From Cephalotus follicularis (Eukaryota > Streptophyta > Magnoliopsida > Oxalidales > Cephalotaceae), in NCBI GenBank assembly GCA_001972305.1, contig BDDD01002399.1, positions 62,001-126,000 on the forward strand: a DNA stretch of 64,000 nucleotides. Reading direction: 5' to 3'. The notes below the pieces were generated by a model. The model worked only from the letters and a program-made list of their open reading frames with translations, did not search any database and was not told where the DNA came from. Position 1 is the first letter of the stretch. The number at the start of each line of letters is the position of its first letter. This document shows, one piece after another, positions 1-12,238 of this stretch. The position numbers were made by a program, and so were the translations under genes.

Positions 1-1
1 T

Positions 2-1486
2 CGTCATCGGGCTACGATCGACTGCTATGCTCGGAGGGTTCTGTTTGGGGATGTGAATAGTCCTGAGTTTGTTTATCAGGGTTCACAGCCGAGGAAGGAA
101 GTGAAAGTTATATCTGCTCTGAAGGCTAGGAAATTGGTGGCTAAGGCCGCTGAAGGTTTCTTAGCAGTTGTGAAGGATGTCTCAAAGGTTGAGCCTCGCC
201 TTGAAGACTATCCTGTGGTACGAGAATTTTCTGATGTGTTTCCGGAGGAGTTACCGGGTTTTCCACCGCAACGGGAAGTGGAGTTTACCATCGAACTCAT
301 TCCCGGGGCGGCACCTATGTCTAAGGCACCTTACAGAATGGCACCGTTGGAACTGCAAGAGTTAAAGGAACAATTGCAAGAGCTGTTGGATCGGGGTTTC
401 ATTCAGCCTAGTGTTTCTCCGTGGGGTGCTCCTGTTCTTTTTGTGAAGAAGAAGAAAGATGGGTCTATGAGGCTATGCATAGACTACAGAGAGTTGAACC
501 GAATTACTGTTCGGAATAAATGCCCGCTACCTAGGATTGATGACTTGTTTGATCAAATCCAAGGTGCTCGGTATTTCTCGAAGATCGATTTGAGATCGGG
601 ATATCATCAGTTTCGGATAAAGGATGAAGATGTGCCTAAAACTGCTTTCCGTACTCGGTATGGGCATTATGAGTTTTTGGTGATGCCTTTCGGACTTACT
701 AATGCACTGACAGTTTTCATGGATTTGATGAATAGGGTGTTCCATGACTTGGATCAGTTTGTTATTGTGTTCAAAGATGACATTCTTGTGTATTCCAAGT
801 CGAAGGAAGAGCATGAAGAACAGCTTCGCATTGTGTTGGGGATTCTGAGGAAGAATTAGTTATACGCGAAGTTTTCGAAGTGTGAGTTCTGGTTGGAACG
901 TGTGGGGTTTTTGGGTCATGTGGTTACAGTTGAAGGTATCTGTGTGGATCCTGCTACAGTTGAGGCTATTACTAAATGGCCGAGACCTACCACAGTGATG
1001 GAGCTTAGGAGCTTGTTGGGTTTGGCCGGATATTATAGGCGGTTTGTGGAAGGCTTTTCCTCTATAGCCTTACCACTAACTCAGCTTATGAGGAAAGGAG
1101 CTAAGTTTGAATGGAATGAGGAGCGAGAAGCAAGCTTCGAGAAACTGAAGAATGGTCTTGTGTCAGCACCAATTCTTCGTTTACCATCTGGGTCGGGTGG
1201 ATACCAGATTTGCAGCGAAGCTTCTAAGAAGGGTTTGGGTTGTGTTCTGATGCAGCACGGTCATGTGATAACTTATGCTTCGAGATAGTTGAAGCCTTAG
1301 GAAGTGAACTACCCTACACATGATCTTGAGTTGGCAGTGGTAGTGTTTGCATTGAATATTTAGAGGCACTACTTGTACGGAGAAACTTGTGACGTCTTTA
1401 CCGATCATAAGAGTCTCAAGTACATCTTTACGTAGAAAGAGTTGAACATGCGTCAAAGAAGGTGGTTAGAACTTTGGAAGGACTAT
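2..1486 (+). pseudogene. Element A pol remnant: protease tail, reverse transcriptase, RNase H
   Basis: Broken Ty3/gypsy pol, open at the window edge in frame 2. It begins in the tail of the aspartic protease, continues through a linker with the [11 protein letters not shown] motif, then RT with [33 protein letters not shown] and MPFGLTNA. The catalytic box reads FKDD at about 770-781 where Tekay-like elements usually have FIDD, so the x position is altered. RNase H follows from about 893 ([10 protein letters not shown], then the acidic-residue region near 1195). In-frame stops lie at 857, 1286, 1298, 1361 and 1433, and frame is lost near 1490. RT and RNase H would copy element RNA into DNA in the particle. 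Start and gag lie left of the window. Family assignment is firm; activity is not expected. Confidence 0.93.
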
Positions 1487-3094
1487 GATCTGAACAGTAC
1501 CATCCTGGTAAAGCAAATGTGGTAGCTGATGCTCTTAGTCGGAAGAGTTCTGGGAGTGTAGCGGCTTTGCTTACTCAGCCGCAGTTGATAGCCGATATGG
1601 AGCGGATGGATTTACATCTGTATGTTCGGGGTTCTGAAGGCTCTGTTGCTACAATGAATGTTGAGCCTACTCTCTCGGACTAAGACAGCTCAGAGTGATG
1701 ATGGTGAGCTTTGGGCCTTAGTCCAGAATGTTGAAAAGGGTAAGCAATCGGAGTTTCACATGGATGAACACGGTGTCATATGGTTGGGTAATCGGTTGTG
1801 TGTTCCGTCAGATTCTTCTATCAGAGAGGCTGATTTGTCTGAGGCACACCGTTCTCCATTTTCTATACATCCGGGTTCTACAAATATTTATAGAGACTTT
1901 AAGAAGAACTTCTGGTGGAATGGAATGAAAAGGGATGTAGTGGAGTACGTTGGGAAGTGTTTGATCTGTCAGCAGGTAAAGATTGAGCACCAACGTGCTA
2001 GTGGTTTGTTACAGCCCTTGGAGGTTCCGGTATGGAAATGGGAAAGTATATCGATGGACTTTGTTACGGGTTTACCGAGAACATTCAGAAGGAATGATGC
2101 TATCTGGGTAGTGGTGGATTGATTGACGAAATTGGCTCACTTCTTGGCTATCCGAGAAGACTTTTCGGTTGACCGTTTGGCTGAGGTGTTTCAGCAGGAG
2201 ATAGTGAGACTGCATGGGACTCTGGTATCCATTGTTTCGGATAGGGATCCTCATTTCACAACGCGGTTTTGGAAAGGGTTTCAGAAAGCTTGGGGTACTA
2301 GGCTCAGTTACAGTACAGCTTTTTATCCGCAGACAGATGGGCAGACTGAAAGGACCATCCAGACCTTAGAAGATATGTTGAGGTCTTATGCTTTGGAGTG
2401 GAATGGGAGCTGGGATGAGTATTTGAGCTTGGTGGAGTTTGCCTACAATAACAGTTGGCATGCTAGTATTGGTATGGCTCCGTTTGAAGCTCTGTATGGG
2501 AGGAAGTGTCGTGCTCCGACATGTTGGGATGAGGTTGGAGAACGAGTTATCGAGGGACCCGAGCTAGTGCAGGTCACTACGGAGAAAGTGGCTATAGCAA
2601 GGGAGAGATTGAAGGCAGCTCAATCTCGACAGAAAAGTTATGCGGATAGACATCGGAGGGATTTGGAGTTCAAGGTTGGTGAACATGTGTTCTTGAAAGT
2701 TTCACCTTGGAAATGAGTCCGACGCTTTGGGCTGAAGGGAAAGTTGAGTCCGCGGTTTATCGGACCTTTTGAAGTTATGGAGAAGATAGGCGCGGTTGCT
2801 TATCGGTTAGCTTTGCCTCCGCAGTTAGCACATGTCCATAATGTGTTCCACGTATCTTTGCTGAGAGGTTATCAGTATCATCCCCTACATGTGGTTCAAT
2901 ATCCGATGGACAGTATTCGGGAGGATCTATCTTGTGATGAGGAGGCCGAGGCTATTCTGGATCGACAGGAACGGGTGACACGTAGCAAGACTGTTTCTTT
3001 TGTGAAAGTGCTGTGGAGGAATCATCCCGAACGTGAGGCTACTTGGGAGCTTGAGGAGCATATTCGGGAGCGATATCCGCACTTGTTTGTTTGA
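1487..3094 (+). pseudogene. Element A pol remnant: RNase H end, integrase, chromodomain-like tail
   Basis: Continuation of element A pol after the frameshift near 1490 ([14 protein letters not shown] ends RNase H). Integrase shows the HHCC zinc domain (HRSPFSIHPGST, then CLICQQVK, about 1849-1982), the DDE core with MDFVTGLP near 2054, SDRDPHF near 2240 and GQTERTIQT near 2340, and the GRKCRAP region near 2500. After a stop at 2714 the GPF-type region ([10 protein letters not shown]) leads to a chromodomain-like tail, [11 protein letters not shown] to the end, which places it in the chromovirus Tekay/Del group. In that group the tail directs integration to chromatin. In-frame stops are at 2120 and 2714. 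The natural stop at 3092 is about 45 bp before the polypurine tract. Confidence 0.93.
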
Positions 3095-3136
3095 GGTATG
3101 TTTGTGTTTGTGATTTCGGGACGAAATCTTCTTTTT

Positions 3137-3148
3137 AGGGGGGGTGGA
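3137..3148 (+). promoter_or_regulatory. Polypurine tract of element A
   Basis: Purine run AGGGGGGGTGGA directly abuts the TGTAATACCC start of the 3' LTR. This is the usual plus-strand primer position for Ty3/gypsy elements. Confidence 0.88.
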
Positions 3149-5866
3149 TGTAATACCCTGCTCGTTCGTAAATATATTTTACGGATGTTATGTGTGTTTC
3201 AGATTTCAATTTTAATTTAAATTTAAAGTCCGGTTGCCCTTTGATTTGGGCTTATATGATTTGGGCTGACTGATACCTGTCCAATTTTGGGTACGTAATG
3301 CTATGTTGGATTTGGATTTATTTTATCAAAATTTATTTCACTAAGACAATTTATTTTTACTTTATAAATCCTTTTTGTTTTATTTATTTTAATTATTTCT
3401 TTATTTCCTTTTTATTTTTTTATTTTCCTTTTCTTTATCTTTCCTATTTCTTCTTCTTCCTTATTTCTTTCCTTCTTCACCCGAAGTCCTCCCTCACCCT
3501 CTTTACTTCCACACGTTTGTAATCTTTTCTTTCCTTTTCTAATCCCCTAAATCCTCCTTTCTTCCCTTTATAGCAGATTTGGTCTCCCTTTTTCCCTCTT
3601 TCTAGTGTTCTTGCTATTCTTATATGAGTGTCTCTCCTCCTTGAGAAAACCACTGTCGAATTCTGCCTTTGAAAGCCTATGTCAAATGCTGTGGACTCGT
3701 GTCAGTGATTTGAACAGTTAATCTTAATCCTTTTTGTTGTTATTTGAGTTGAATTCGTTTGGTTTGCTAAGTTTCTCCTTGTTTTGGTTTTCTCTTTGTT
3801 TTGTCTCTTTGTCTTGTTTCTGTGTTCAGCCTCGTGATCATAGAATTGTGGTGTTTCTCATACGATTTCTATGTCCTTAACATCAATACAGGTCAGTTAA
3901 TTCGTCTCCTCTAATGATAGTTTTGTTTCAATGTCATAATTTGAGTTTTTATGCTCTTTATGTCCTTTGGGTCTTGATTCCTGCCTATACATGTTGTCAT
4001 TGTGTTAGTAATATTGTCAACACGTTTTATGCACATAGACATGTCATAAACTGGGTTTATAACATCTATAACTGATAATAGACATAATCTGGACATATAT
4101 ATATGCATTGTCTTCTTGCTTCCTTTTGTAAGTTAACGCACTGTCAAGTTGTTTCTTGTCAATTCTGTGTTTTTATGTCACCTACAAGTCATATATGATC
4201 ATATGTTTATGTCCATATGTCTCCGGTTTAATGTAGAAATCATTTGAACCATTTTCAATAGTGAATTGTCGAATTTCCAACTGTTCTGTAGACCAGAACA
4301 GTCAGATGTCTCTGTGGACAGTCTGCTGGAATGGATGAGTAGCCGACTGCCATATGAATGAAGTCGACTGCCTTAGGTTGAGTAGTCAACTAGAGGCATG
4401 AATACAGTAGACTGCCTGCACTTTAGTATGAGTAGTCGACTGGAACTTTTGAATAGTCAACTGTCTTGCTTCCCAAGTCGACTGGAGCCCTGTTTTAGTC
4501 GACTGTTTTGCCCAAAAATGTACTGTTTTCAACTGTTTTACTTCGTTTGATCCTCGAATCGATCCGAGTCTTTTCCAAACACTGTTAAGAGTCTGTTTAA
4601 TACTTCTGATGTGTTTTAGACTCTTATACGTATGATTTTGAATGTCTTTTTAGATTGATTGTGATTCAAGTGAAGTTTCGTTTTAAGTCCTCTATTCGTA
4701 AGTACTTGTGAGCGCAAAAGGTACGGATTTTCTGTTCCTTGGCTATCTGATGTTTCGAACTGAAAATAGTTTTGAAATGTTTCTTCGTTTATGAAATCGA
4801 TGATGTTTTATGATTTTGATACGTTTCGAATTTAAAGTTGGTTCAACATTTTTAAATGATTCCGACTTTATCCATACGATATGAAATGATACGATATGTT
4901 ATGATACCGTTGTGAGCGGTTTTCGAATATGTAATGTGAAAACATATGTTATGTGATTTTAAATTTATTTTGATAAATCAATAATTTTGAAATAAATACT
5001 GAGTATTGTACCCACCTATGGGGCGTACCATAGGCACGTCGTAAGCCTGGCACGGGGACGTGACACTTCCGTAGTGGTGTGATTAGACTACGGCGTCTCT
5101 GAGCGTATGAACAAATCCCATGAGGTGGATTTGTGGATCCTCTATGTATGATAGAGGCGTATGAATCGATTCTAGTTAATGTGATCTGAGGTGTGATCAG
5201 ATATGTGATCCGAGGTGTGATTCGAATATGTGTATGTGAGAATTGACTTGTGTAGTGCCGTACACTTCAATTCTAGTGGGCATGTGGAATTAGCGCCTCC
5301 CTTGACAAATTTATGATATGTGACATGTATATGGCTCAGTATGAACTATGATTTTTGATGTTTTAAAATGTTCCGTAATTGTTTCGAAAGATATGCAATT
5401 GTTATTGGAATATGATTAAACTGTTTTATCTGTTAAAGATTTCTGTTACGTTATTATTGAAATATTAATGTTTTTAAATTACCGTTTACTGTTTTATTTC
5501 CCTTATCCGTACTGAGGTTTGCTCTGCCACGTTTTTGTTTCCACGCGGCAGGTTTTCAGGAGCAGCGGGGGAAAGTGTGATTGAGTGATGACCACCCTAT
5601 GTGTTGGATCCTTAGGAGAGGAATCCTTATGTTATGTTTAGTGGTCAGAAACATTGATTATTATGTTTTATGTTTTTAAATTGGAACTGAATTATGTTTT
5701 GAGTTTTCCACAACTGCTTAATATGTTAAATGGTTAAGCTTTAATGTTATGATATGACTGCCACGTTTTTGGCTGTTATTGACTAATAAAGTAAACTTAT
5801 GATTTGATAAGTAATCTTATGTATGATATGACCCTGTGACGACTCCCACCGTCCGGGGGTGTTACA
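3149..5866 (+). mobile_element. 3' LTR of element A (inserted in the 5' LTR of B)
   Basis: A 2.7 kb LTR running from TGTAATACCC to GGTGTTACA. The left edge is set by the polypurine tract. The right edge is where sequence homologous to the other LTR of element B resumes (AGTACTATCTCGGG, compare 29886). It contains a T-rich tract at 3300-3480, a possible TATA box near 3567, an array of AGTCGACTG-like motifs at 4315-4510, and an inverted repeat CTGCC/GGCAG at 5524-5551. The right target-site copy is AGTAC (5867-5871); the left copy is outside the window. Solo LTR G (12239-15172) is the same family in the opposite orientation. Confidence 0.9.
4315..4510. repeat. AGTCGACTG motif array in LTR A
   Basis: About nine copies of AGTCGACTG and close variants (GCCGAC, GTCAAC, GTAGAC) at irregular 20-35 bp spacing with unlike sequence between them. 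It is neither a regular tandem repeat nor a CRISPR. The core is palindromic. Confidence 0.75.
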
Positions 5867-6792
5867 AGTACTATCTCGGGCCGGAGAGGTAGAGAAGTAC
5901 TTGACCTTACGGATTGTTTGTCCCTATGTATGATTAATGATTGTTTACGGAGTGTCTGCAGGCTTATAGCCTTTGATGTGATTAGGGCCAGCCAAGTATG
6001 CTATCGCTTAGGGACGGTTGGTGAACTGATGCTGTCCGCAATTGTCGTTCATACATATGACATGCCATACATATTGTTATATCTGTTGCATCCATGGCAT
6101 TCCGTTATATCTGTTGCATTACATGGCATATAGTGTAGCCTACACGGCCATATGTCGCTAACCCATTTCATTGTAATCGAATGGGTCAGGCACATGTGAC
6201 GGATTGCAATGAGACAGACTGAGGCGGATGAGATATCTAAGGCAGATTTTGGATAGTAATTAGATTATTTCTACCTTCCTTATATGAAAAGTTGGAATGT
6301 ATAAAAATTGTGGTTTTGACCTATTTTGTATAAAAGGTTTGTGTATATGAAGCTAGTTGAATGATTTAGCATTAGACTTCAATGTATAAGAGACATGTTT
6401 TATTTCAGCTAATGACCTGCCGGCTTGTGGCAGTGCTTAAGATTATGTGTGTTGATGTATTGGATATGGATGGGTTCATCACTTGAGGTATTAGAATGAT
6501 GTAATTTTGATTGAGTTGTAGGTTTGCTGAGGGCTGAGCCAAAATATATAAACTGTGTTTTCCTTTGCATGGGGCATAGTCCGATAAATGAATACTTCAT
6601 GCCCGATTTTTGGGAGATTATAAGAGTTAGAATTTATTCAATTGATTATTCCGCTGACATGATATGATTGTTTGAAGATTTAAATATATAGCACTTTTAG
6701 AGTATGATTGATATATGAGATTGTATAGATTGAAGGGACGGCGTTCACGTGTAGGGTTGTGGGGGTTTACTCTCATGGTTCGGGGCGTGACA
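5867..6792 (+). mobile_element. 5' LTR of element B, 3' portion
   Basis: Homologous to 29886-30200 plus 35179-35860 of the 3' LTR. It ends at GGTTCGGGGCGTGACA, directly before the primer site. It carries the inverted repeat CTGCC/GGCAG (6417-6433) about 360 bp before its end and an ACCCATT/AATGGGT pair near 6159-6187. The upstream part of this LTR is displaced beyond the window by element A. Confidence 0.9.
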
Positions 6793-6795
6793 GTT

Positions 6796-6807
6796 TGGTA
6801 TCAAAGC
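6796..6807 (+). promoter_or_regulatory. Primer binding site of element B
   Basis: TGGTATCAAAGC lies three bases after the LTR end. It matches the plant initiator tRNA-Met complement TGGTATCAGAGC except for one G-to-A change. Confidence 0.9.
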
Positions 6808-7065
6808 CGGTCTATGCTGGATACGCCAAGATAGGGTCCTCGGCTGTCTGAAATTGAAAGTGATTAAATTGAATTAAGTGCTATTTGGAGATAATTGGAG
6901 TTGCGGAATAATAATAAGTGTTATGTGGAGTTCTTACAAATTAAGCAATATGGATAAGTTTGCCCTTATGGGATTGAGTGATATTGATGAATTGTGATTC
7001 TGTAATTGTCTTGGATTATGATTATGGAAATTGATAGCTGACTTTTGTCTCTTATACAAGGTAGT

Positions 7066-8238
7066 TATGGAAGGCTGACACTGAAATACCGCAAGAGGGG
7101 GTAGAATAAGGCCGACAACTAGACGGACCCGATCCACTAGAGCTGTAGAAGAAGAAAGTGCAGCCCAGGAAGCACAAAATGCTGCTCCTACCAGAGCTGA
7201 ATCCACAGGTTTTCTGAGTGAAATGCATTATATGATGAACAGAATGAACGCATTTATGCGGCGACAAGGGGCTACAGGAGAACAAACCCAAGCTGAAGGC
7301 CGGTTAGGCGTGCAGTAGAAGCACCTGAACAAACTCCAACAGTAAGACCAGCTTGGTGTGTTGAGGCAGCAAGGAGATCAGTAGGCCATCCAAGGCTCAA
7401 GGAAGATTCTTTAATTAGGTTCTTGGAGCTAAATCCTCCACCTTTCTCAGGGGATTCAAATGTCGTTGCTTCCGAAGAATGGTTGACACAAATGGATAAG
7501 ATTTTTGAATTATTAGGGTGTACAGATTCTCAGAAGATTGCTTTTGCCTCTAGTATGCTCTGAGGTGAAGCAAAGCTGTGGTGGAGGATGGTTAAATCCT
7601 CCTGGGAAGAATCAGGGATGGTAAGATCTTGGGATATGTTTGTCATGGAGTTTAACGGGAAGTATCCACCCGAGATTCACCTTGACGAGAAGGAGACTGA
7701 ATTCCTTGGTCTAATGCAAGGTGATATGTCTGTACCTCAATATGAAGCTAAGTTTATTGAATTAGCAAGGTTTGTCCCTCATTTGGTGGGTATAGAGGCA
7801 AGAAAAGCCAAGGAGTTCCTTAGTAGACTCAGGCCAAACATTAGGCAAAGGTTAGTACCATATCGATCAGCATCCTTCTATGAGTTGGCTTACAAATCTA
7901 GGGAGCTTGAATCCATGGCTGAAGAATTTCACAACATGAGGATTCAGGGTGGTAGCAATAGGTCTACTTCTACAGGTTGGCAATCAGGGAGGAGTTCTGG
8001 GAGTAGTAGCAAAACCCAGAGATCCGGGAACATCAGTCTTGGACAGAGTGGTTCACCTCAGACTATCGGTAGGCCAACCGTAATTACAGATTAAGGAGAA
8101 CATCTTAGAGGAACCCAATAGAGAAGAAGAGGCCAAGGATCTCTTCAAAGACACTAGAGGAGGATGGTAGCTCAGGGAGGTCGCTCTAGACTTGCCAGTA
8201 GTGGTAGTCAGTTTTCCTTTTACTCGTGCCTGCATTAT
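7066..8238 (+). pseudogene. Element B gag, first part (capsid), broken by element C
   Basis: Retrotransposon gag remnant. After a poor N-terminal region with stops (7066-7400), the gag domain is clear: FLELNPPPFSGD near 7420, EWLTQMDKIFELLGCTD, a stop at 7561 within GEAKLWW, then 7588-8094 with the conserved helices (DMSVPQYEAKFIELARF, LRPNIRQRL). A Ser/Gly/Gln-rich linker and further stops follow. The reading ends at 8238 inside the first CCHC zinc knuckle, where element C is inserted; the rest resumes at 24610. Gag would assemble the particle and bind element RNA. The start is uncertain because of upstream stops. Confidence 0.87.
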
Positions 8239-9299
8239 TGTAATGACTGGAAATTCTATTAATGTATTATTGTAGTTTTCCTTGTAATCTTATGGAGAAT
8301 TAATGAGAATTATGAATTTTCAGCTTCATGTTGAAATTTGAGTAGAGAATGTTAAGATCGATGTATTGATTTAAAATGCAAGAGAAAGGGTGTTAAGCGT
8401 AGATGCCAAGGAATGGAGTCAAAGACAAAGGGTAAACGCTACGCTTAAGGCTTCTGACCTTGAAACATCGATGCCATGAAGTAGCGTCAACGCCAGGAAG
8501 TACGGCGTGACACTAAGGGTCCTTGCCTGAACACGTCGATGCCAAGAGATGAGTGTTAACGCGGTTCATGGAACCTGTTAGGGCTAAGAAGGATGGTCAA
8601 TGCGTCAACGCCTAAGGGTTGACGTCGACACCTAAAACTGTCTGCAGAATAAGTGAAAGCACTAACGGAAAACGCGTGAAGGACAAGTGTGAGACACTTT
8701 ACCATTTCCCCATGCCTACACTGACAGAGGGAGAGAGAGATGGGATTGATGGGTGTAATGTCAGCTAGTGAGAGAAGATAGGAAGAGAGGTGAGGTTCCC
8801 ATAAAGCACACTCCTTCCTCCTCAATCTTCAGTGCCTGGAATAGGGAGAAAGAGAAGGAAAACAGTGAGAAAAGAGAGAAATGGGAGAAGAGAGAGGTCA
8901 TACCTCTCCATTGTTGAACTTAGAAGCTTTGGAGCTCGGACCAGTTGGAGTCGAGCTTGGATTTGGAGTCCCTGTGCCGAACTTGGAGCTCAAGAGGAGC
9001 GCCACAGATCTGTAATCTTGAAGAGGTGGACTTCTATTCCTAACTTGGGATCCAAGGTAGGGATCATATAACTGTATTTTTTAGTTCAGTTATAATAAGA
9101 GTCATTTGGTGAAGTGCATGAATGGTGGGTTTGTGGATTGAGTGAATGCTGTAGTTTGTCTTTGAATGATAAACTGTTATGGATATCATGTTTGGATGAA
9201 TATGGACTAAGTACTGCAAGTGTTGTTTTGCTTGGATCCACTGTTTCGCGACACGGTTGTGCATTGTAATGGAAGAGATGCTGTTATGGTCTCACAGAC

Positions 9300-9735
9300 C
9301 TTAACGCCTAGAGTGCGCGTTGATGCCTTGATCTGTTATATGAGAGAAAGACGCTCAAAGCGTTGACGCCTAAGATTCCCTACCTTAAAACGTCGATGCC
9401 AAGAGGTAAAGCGCTGACGCTCAAGGATCCTTACCTTGAAGCGTAGACGCCAAAGAGGCGAGACGTTGACGCCTAAGTGTCTGCCATAGACATGGTGCGC
9501 TATTAACGTTAATGCTTGGAACATGTATTCACGCCTAGAGCGAGTGTTGACGCCTGGGAGGATTGCCATGCACGTTGACGCCTAGAGTAGACGTTGACGC
9601 CTTAGAGAACTGGGATAACGTTGATGTGTATAGGGTATACGTCGATGCCAAAAGAGACTGATTACGGTTTGGAGCACAAGGTGCAGTACACGTTGACGCC
9701 TAGAGTTAGGTGTGGACGCCAAAAGGGTCTATCAC
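9300..9735. repeat. GTTGACGCC / CGTCGACGC motif array in 5' LTR C
   Basis: Around fifteen degenerate copies of GTTGACGCC(T/A)A and GTCGATGCC separated by 10-25 bp. A second cluster is at 8390-8640, and the matching arrays in the 3' LTR are at 22135-22355 and 22950-23400. The least diverged copies approach the palindrome GCGTCGACGC. Confidence 0.75.
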
Positions 9736-10098
9736 ATTTTTAGCATATGTTTGCTTGAATATCATTGTGGGTTGGTCGAGCTTACCTCGTCGTGTGCCAG
9801 TTAGCATCGATATATGTTTGCATTGAACTATCTAAATGATTTCTAAAATGTTTTTATCATTTTGGAAAAGTATATACAATGATTTTACTACAAATCATTA
9901 TTTGATATGAAATATTACATTTCAACATATTTGAAACATGGATTGATACATATTTTGAATAAATATGTTTTGGCAAGTATTTTAAGATACATAAATTACT
10001 TGATGATGATTTTGGAAAGGATTATTATAAATATATCCAAATGTATTTATGATTTCAAGCGTTTATATATATATATATATACATGATTGGTTGGGATT

Positions 10099-10302
10099 TC
10101 CTCGCCTTGGACGGTTAGCCTGCGTGCTTTCCTAGCCTGCGACGATTAGCATTATTGGATTGTGGCATGTTGTTCCTCCCCTTGGACAGTTAGCCTGCGT
10201 GCTTTCCCTGCCTTGGATGGTTAGCATTATTAGGTTGTGGGATGTTGTTCCTCGCCTTGGACGGTCAGCCTGCGTGATTTCCTCGCCATGGACGGTTAGC
10301 AT
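10099..10302 (+). repeat. 75-bp dimeric tandem repeat in 5' LTR C
   Basis: About 2.7 copies of a 75-bp unit, itself two related half-units built on CGCCTTGGACGGTTAGC. The matching array in the 3' LTR spans 23789-23972 and has lost about 20 bp. Confidence 0.85.
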
Positions 10303-10954
10303 CTTTTGAGTAGTCGAGCTTTCCTGGCCTTGTGCAGGTTATCCTCGATACATATGGATTGTCTGGTCCCTTGGGACATGACTGATGGATTGTGTGGTTT
10401 TAGCCACTTGGCATGATTGCTGCCCGTTGATAGATACATATATACGTATATATGTATATATATATATATTGTGTATTGCATCATGAATGCATTCATTACA
10501 TAGCATATGTTATCCCTATCCCCAAAGTACCTTTATATTTTCTGTACTTAGCCAGTGGATTCGGCTAACCCTATCAATTTCAGATTGATGCAATGGATTC
10601 GACACCGCTTATGCTTGGGGAAAACGAAGAGAAGTTTAAACTGTAGTTCTCTTGAGAAATGTTAATGTTATTGTAAGGGATGGAATTATGTATTGGAAGG
10701 ATTATTGATGGATTATGTTTTGTTCATGCTCCGCTTATGGGCAATTAACAATGTTGGTATTGTATCATTGTTAAATATTTGTAAAATATAGTATGGGATG
10801 CATGTTGTTTATTAATTCAGCTTTTGATTATATGCTTCAGCGATGAAATGACATGATTGGAAAGTTTTAAATTTCCCGTATTTTTATATAAGCTCAATAT
10901 ATGTTGATTCCCATGACCTCCGAGTGTTACATCGGGAACGGGGTGTGGCAACAG

Positions 10955-10966
10955 TGGTATCAAAGC
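10955..10966 (+). promoter_or_regulatory. Primer binding site of element C
   Basis: TGGTATCAAAGC, four bases after the LTR end; one base different from the initiator tRNA-Met complement. Confidence 0.9.
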
Positions 10967-11064
10967 ATATATGAATACTATATGCTTAGTTTGGATAAGT
11001 TCCTTGGCAATTGACTATTGTTTCCTTGAGATGAGTAATCACAATTTTCTTATAGGAGACAAAA

Positions 11065-12238
11065 ATGGATTGGAGGAGAAGACGTGGAAGGCGTAGAGTT
11101 TTTAATGAAAATGTTCCTGAGGAAGAAAATGATAGGGGAAATATTCCCGAGGAAGCAAATGTTAGGGGAGACCCGATGGATAATGTTCCCCAGGAAGTGA
11201 ATGAGGGGAGAGATCCAATGGATCGTATTGTTGACTACTTCCAGTAGCAGATGGCTGCCAATGCAGCTAACATGGAAAAGATGCGGCGATTGTACACCCA
11301 AGCCCGGCCACAGCACATGGAACCTGACCGTGATGCATGACATGATGGGAATCAGTTTGGGAGGAATCTTGAGAGATTCATGAGGCAAAACCCTCATGCT
11401 TTCAAGGGTGAGCTTGATGCGACTATCGCTGAGAGATGTTACAAGATCTAGAGAAGATCTTTGATGTGATGGATTGCACTGATGACCAAAAATTGAAGTT
11501 TACTGTCTATCGGTTATGGGGTGAGGCCACTCATTGGTGGGAAGTGGTTAAAGCAAAATGGGAGTCTGGTGGACTTGCTAGTACTTGGGAGAGATTCCAA
11601 GAAGAATTTCTGGAGACTTATGTGCCACGGATTGAACGTAAGAGTAGAGACACAGAGCTCTTGGAGTTACGTCATGGTTCGATGACAGTGGCCGAATATC
11701 AGGACAGGTTTGTGGAATTAGCCAGACACTCAGCTTATCTTGTGGCTGATGAAGAAAAGAAGATTCGGAAGTTTCTGAAAGGCTTGCGACCGGACATTCG
11801 GGGACCAATTAGAGCTATGGAGTTGGGGACCTTCGTATAGGTTGCTCAAATGGCGAGATTGTTCGAGAGTATCCAAAATGAACACCGTGCTGATAGGGCT
11901 TGTACACAACAAACCAAACAGGCCTTTACACAGTCTATACCAGCTTCGTCGGAGTGGCAAGGTAGTGGTACTCCAACTAAATCATCAAAGAATAGATCTC
12001 AATAGACTGTCACTCAGGGTACTCCCAGTTGGGGGAGTAATGTAAGATATGGAGTTTGTTTTCATTGTGGTTTCTCAGGCCATCAGCAGAAGGATTGTTG
12101 GGGGAAGAAAGGATTGTGCATGATGTGTGGGGCATTTGGCCATCTGATGAGAGATTTCCTAAGGGGTCAGGAAACAGTGCCTACTGGACCTGGGAGTGGC
12201 ACATAACGGTCGATTGTCGGAGGAGTCAAGGGGCAATG
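11065..12238 (+). pseudogene. Element C gag (capsid and nucleocapsid), broken
   Basis: Starts at ATG 11065 (MDWRRRRGRRR), the same basic N-terminus as elements J and K. A stop at 11245 (DYFQ-stop-QMAAN) and a frameshift near 11435 precede the gag core at 11436-11840 (LEKIFDVMDCTDDQKLKF, GEATHWWEVVKAKWE, MTVAEYQDRFVELARHS, LRPDIRGPIRAMELGT). Another stop follows, then two zinc knuckles: CFHCGFSGHQQKDC is intact (about 12058-12099), while the second, CMMCGAFGHLMRDF, has lost its last Cys. Solo LTR G interrupts the following linker at 12239. No active product is expected. Confidence 0.9.

Larger units (their letters stand above)
8239..10950 (+). mobile_element. 5' LTR of element C
   Basis: 2712 bp, from TGTAATGACTGG to GGGGTGTGGCA, immediately followed by the primer site. 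The start aligns with 21982 and the end with 24609. It contains GTTGACGCC/CGTCGACGC-type motif arrays (8390-8640 and 9300-9735), a 75-bp dimeric tandem repeat (10099-10302), TA-rich runs (10066-10080, 10438-10470) and the inverted repeat TTAGCC/GGCTAA at 10548-10568. Confidence 0.92.

Noticed and set aside
3298-3522. Hydrophobic 74-codon ORF
   Set aside because: Translation of a T-rich tract in LTR A; membrane-like composition is a by-product of poly-T.
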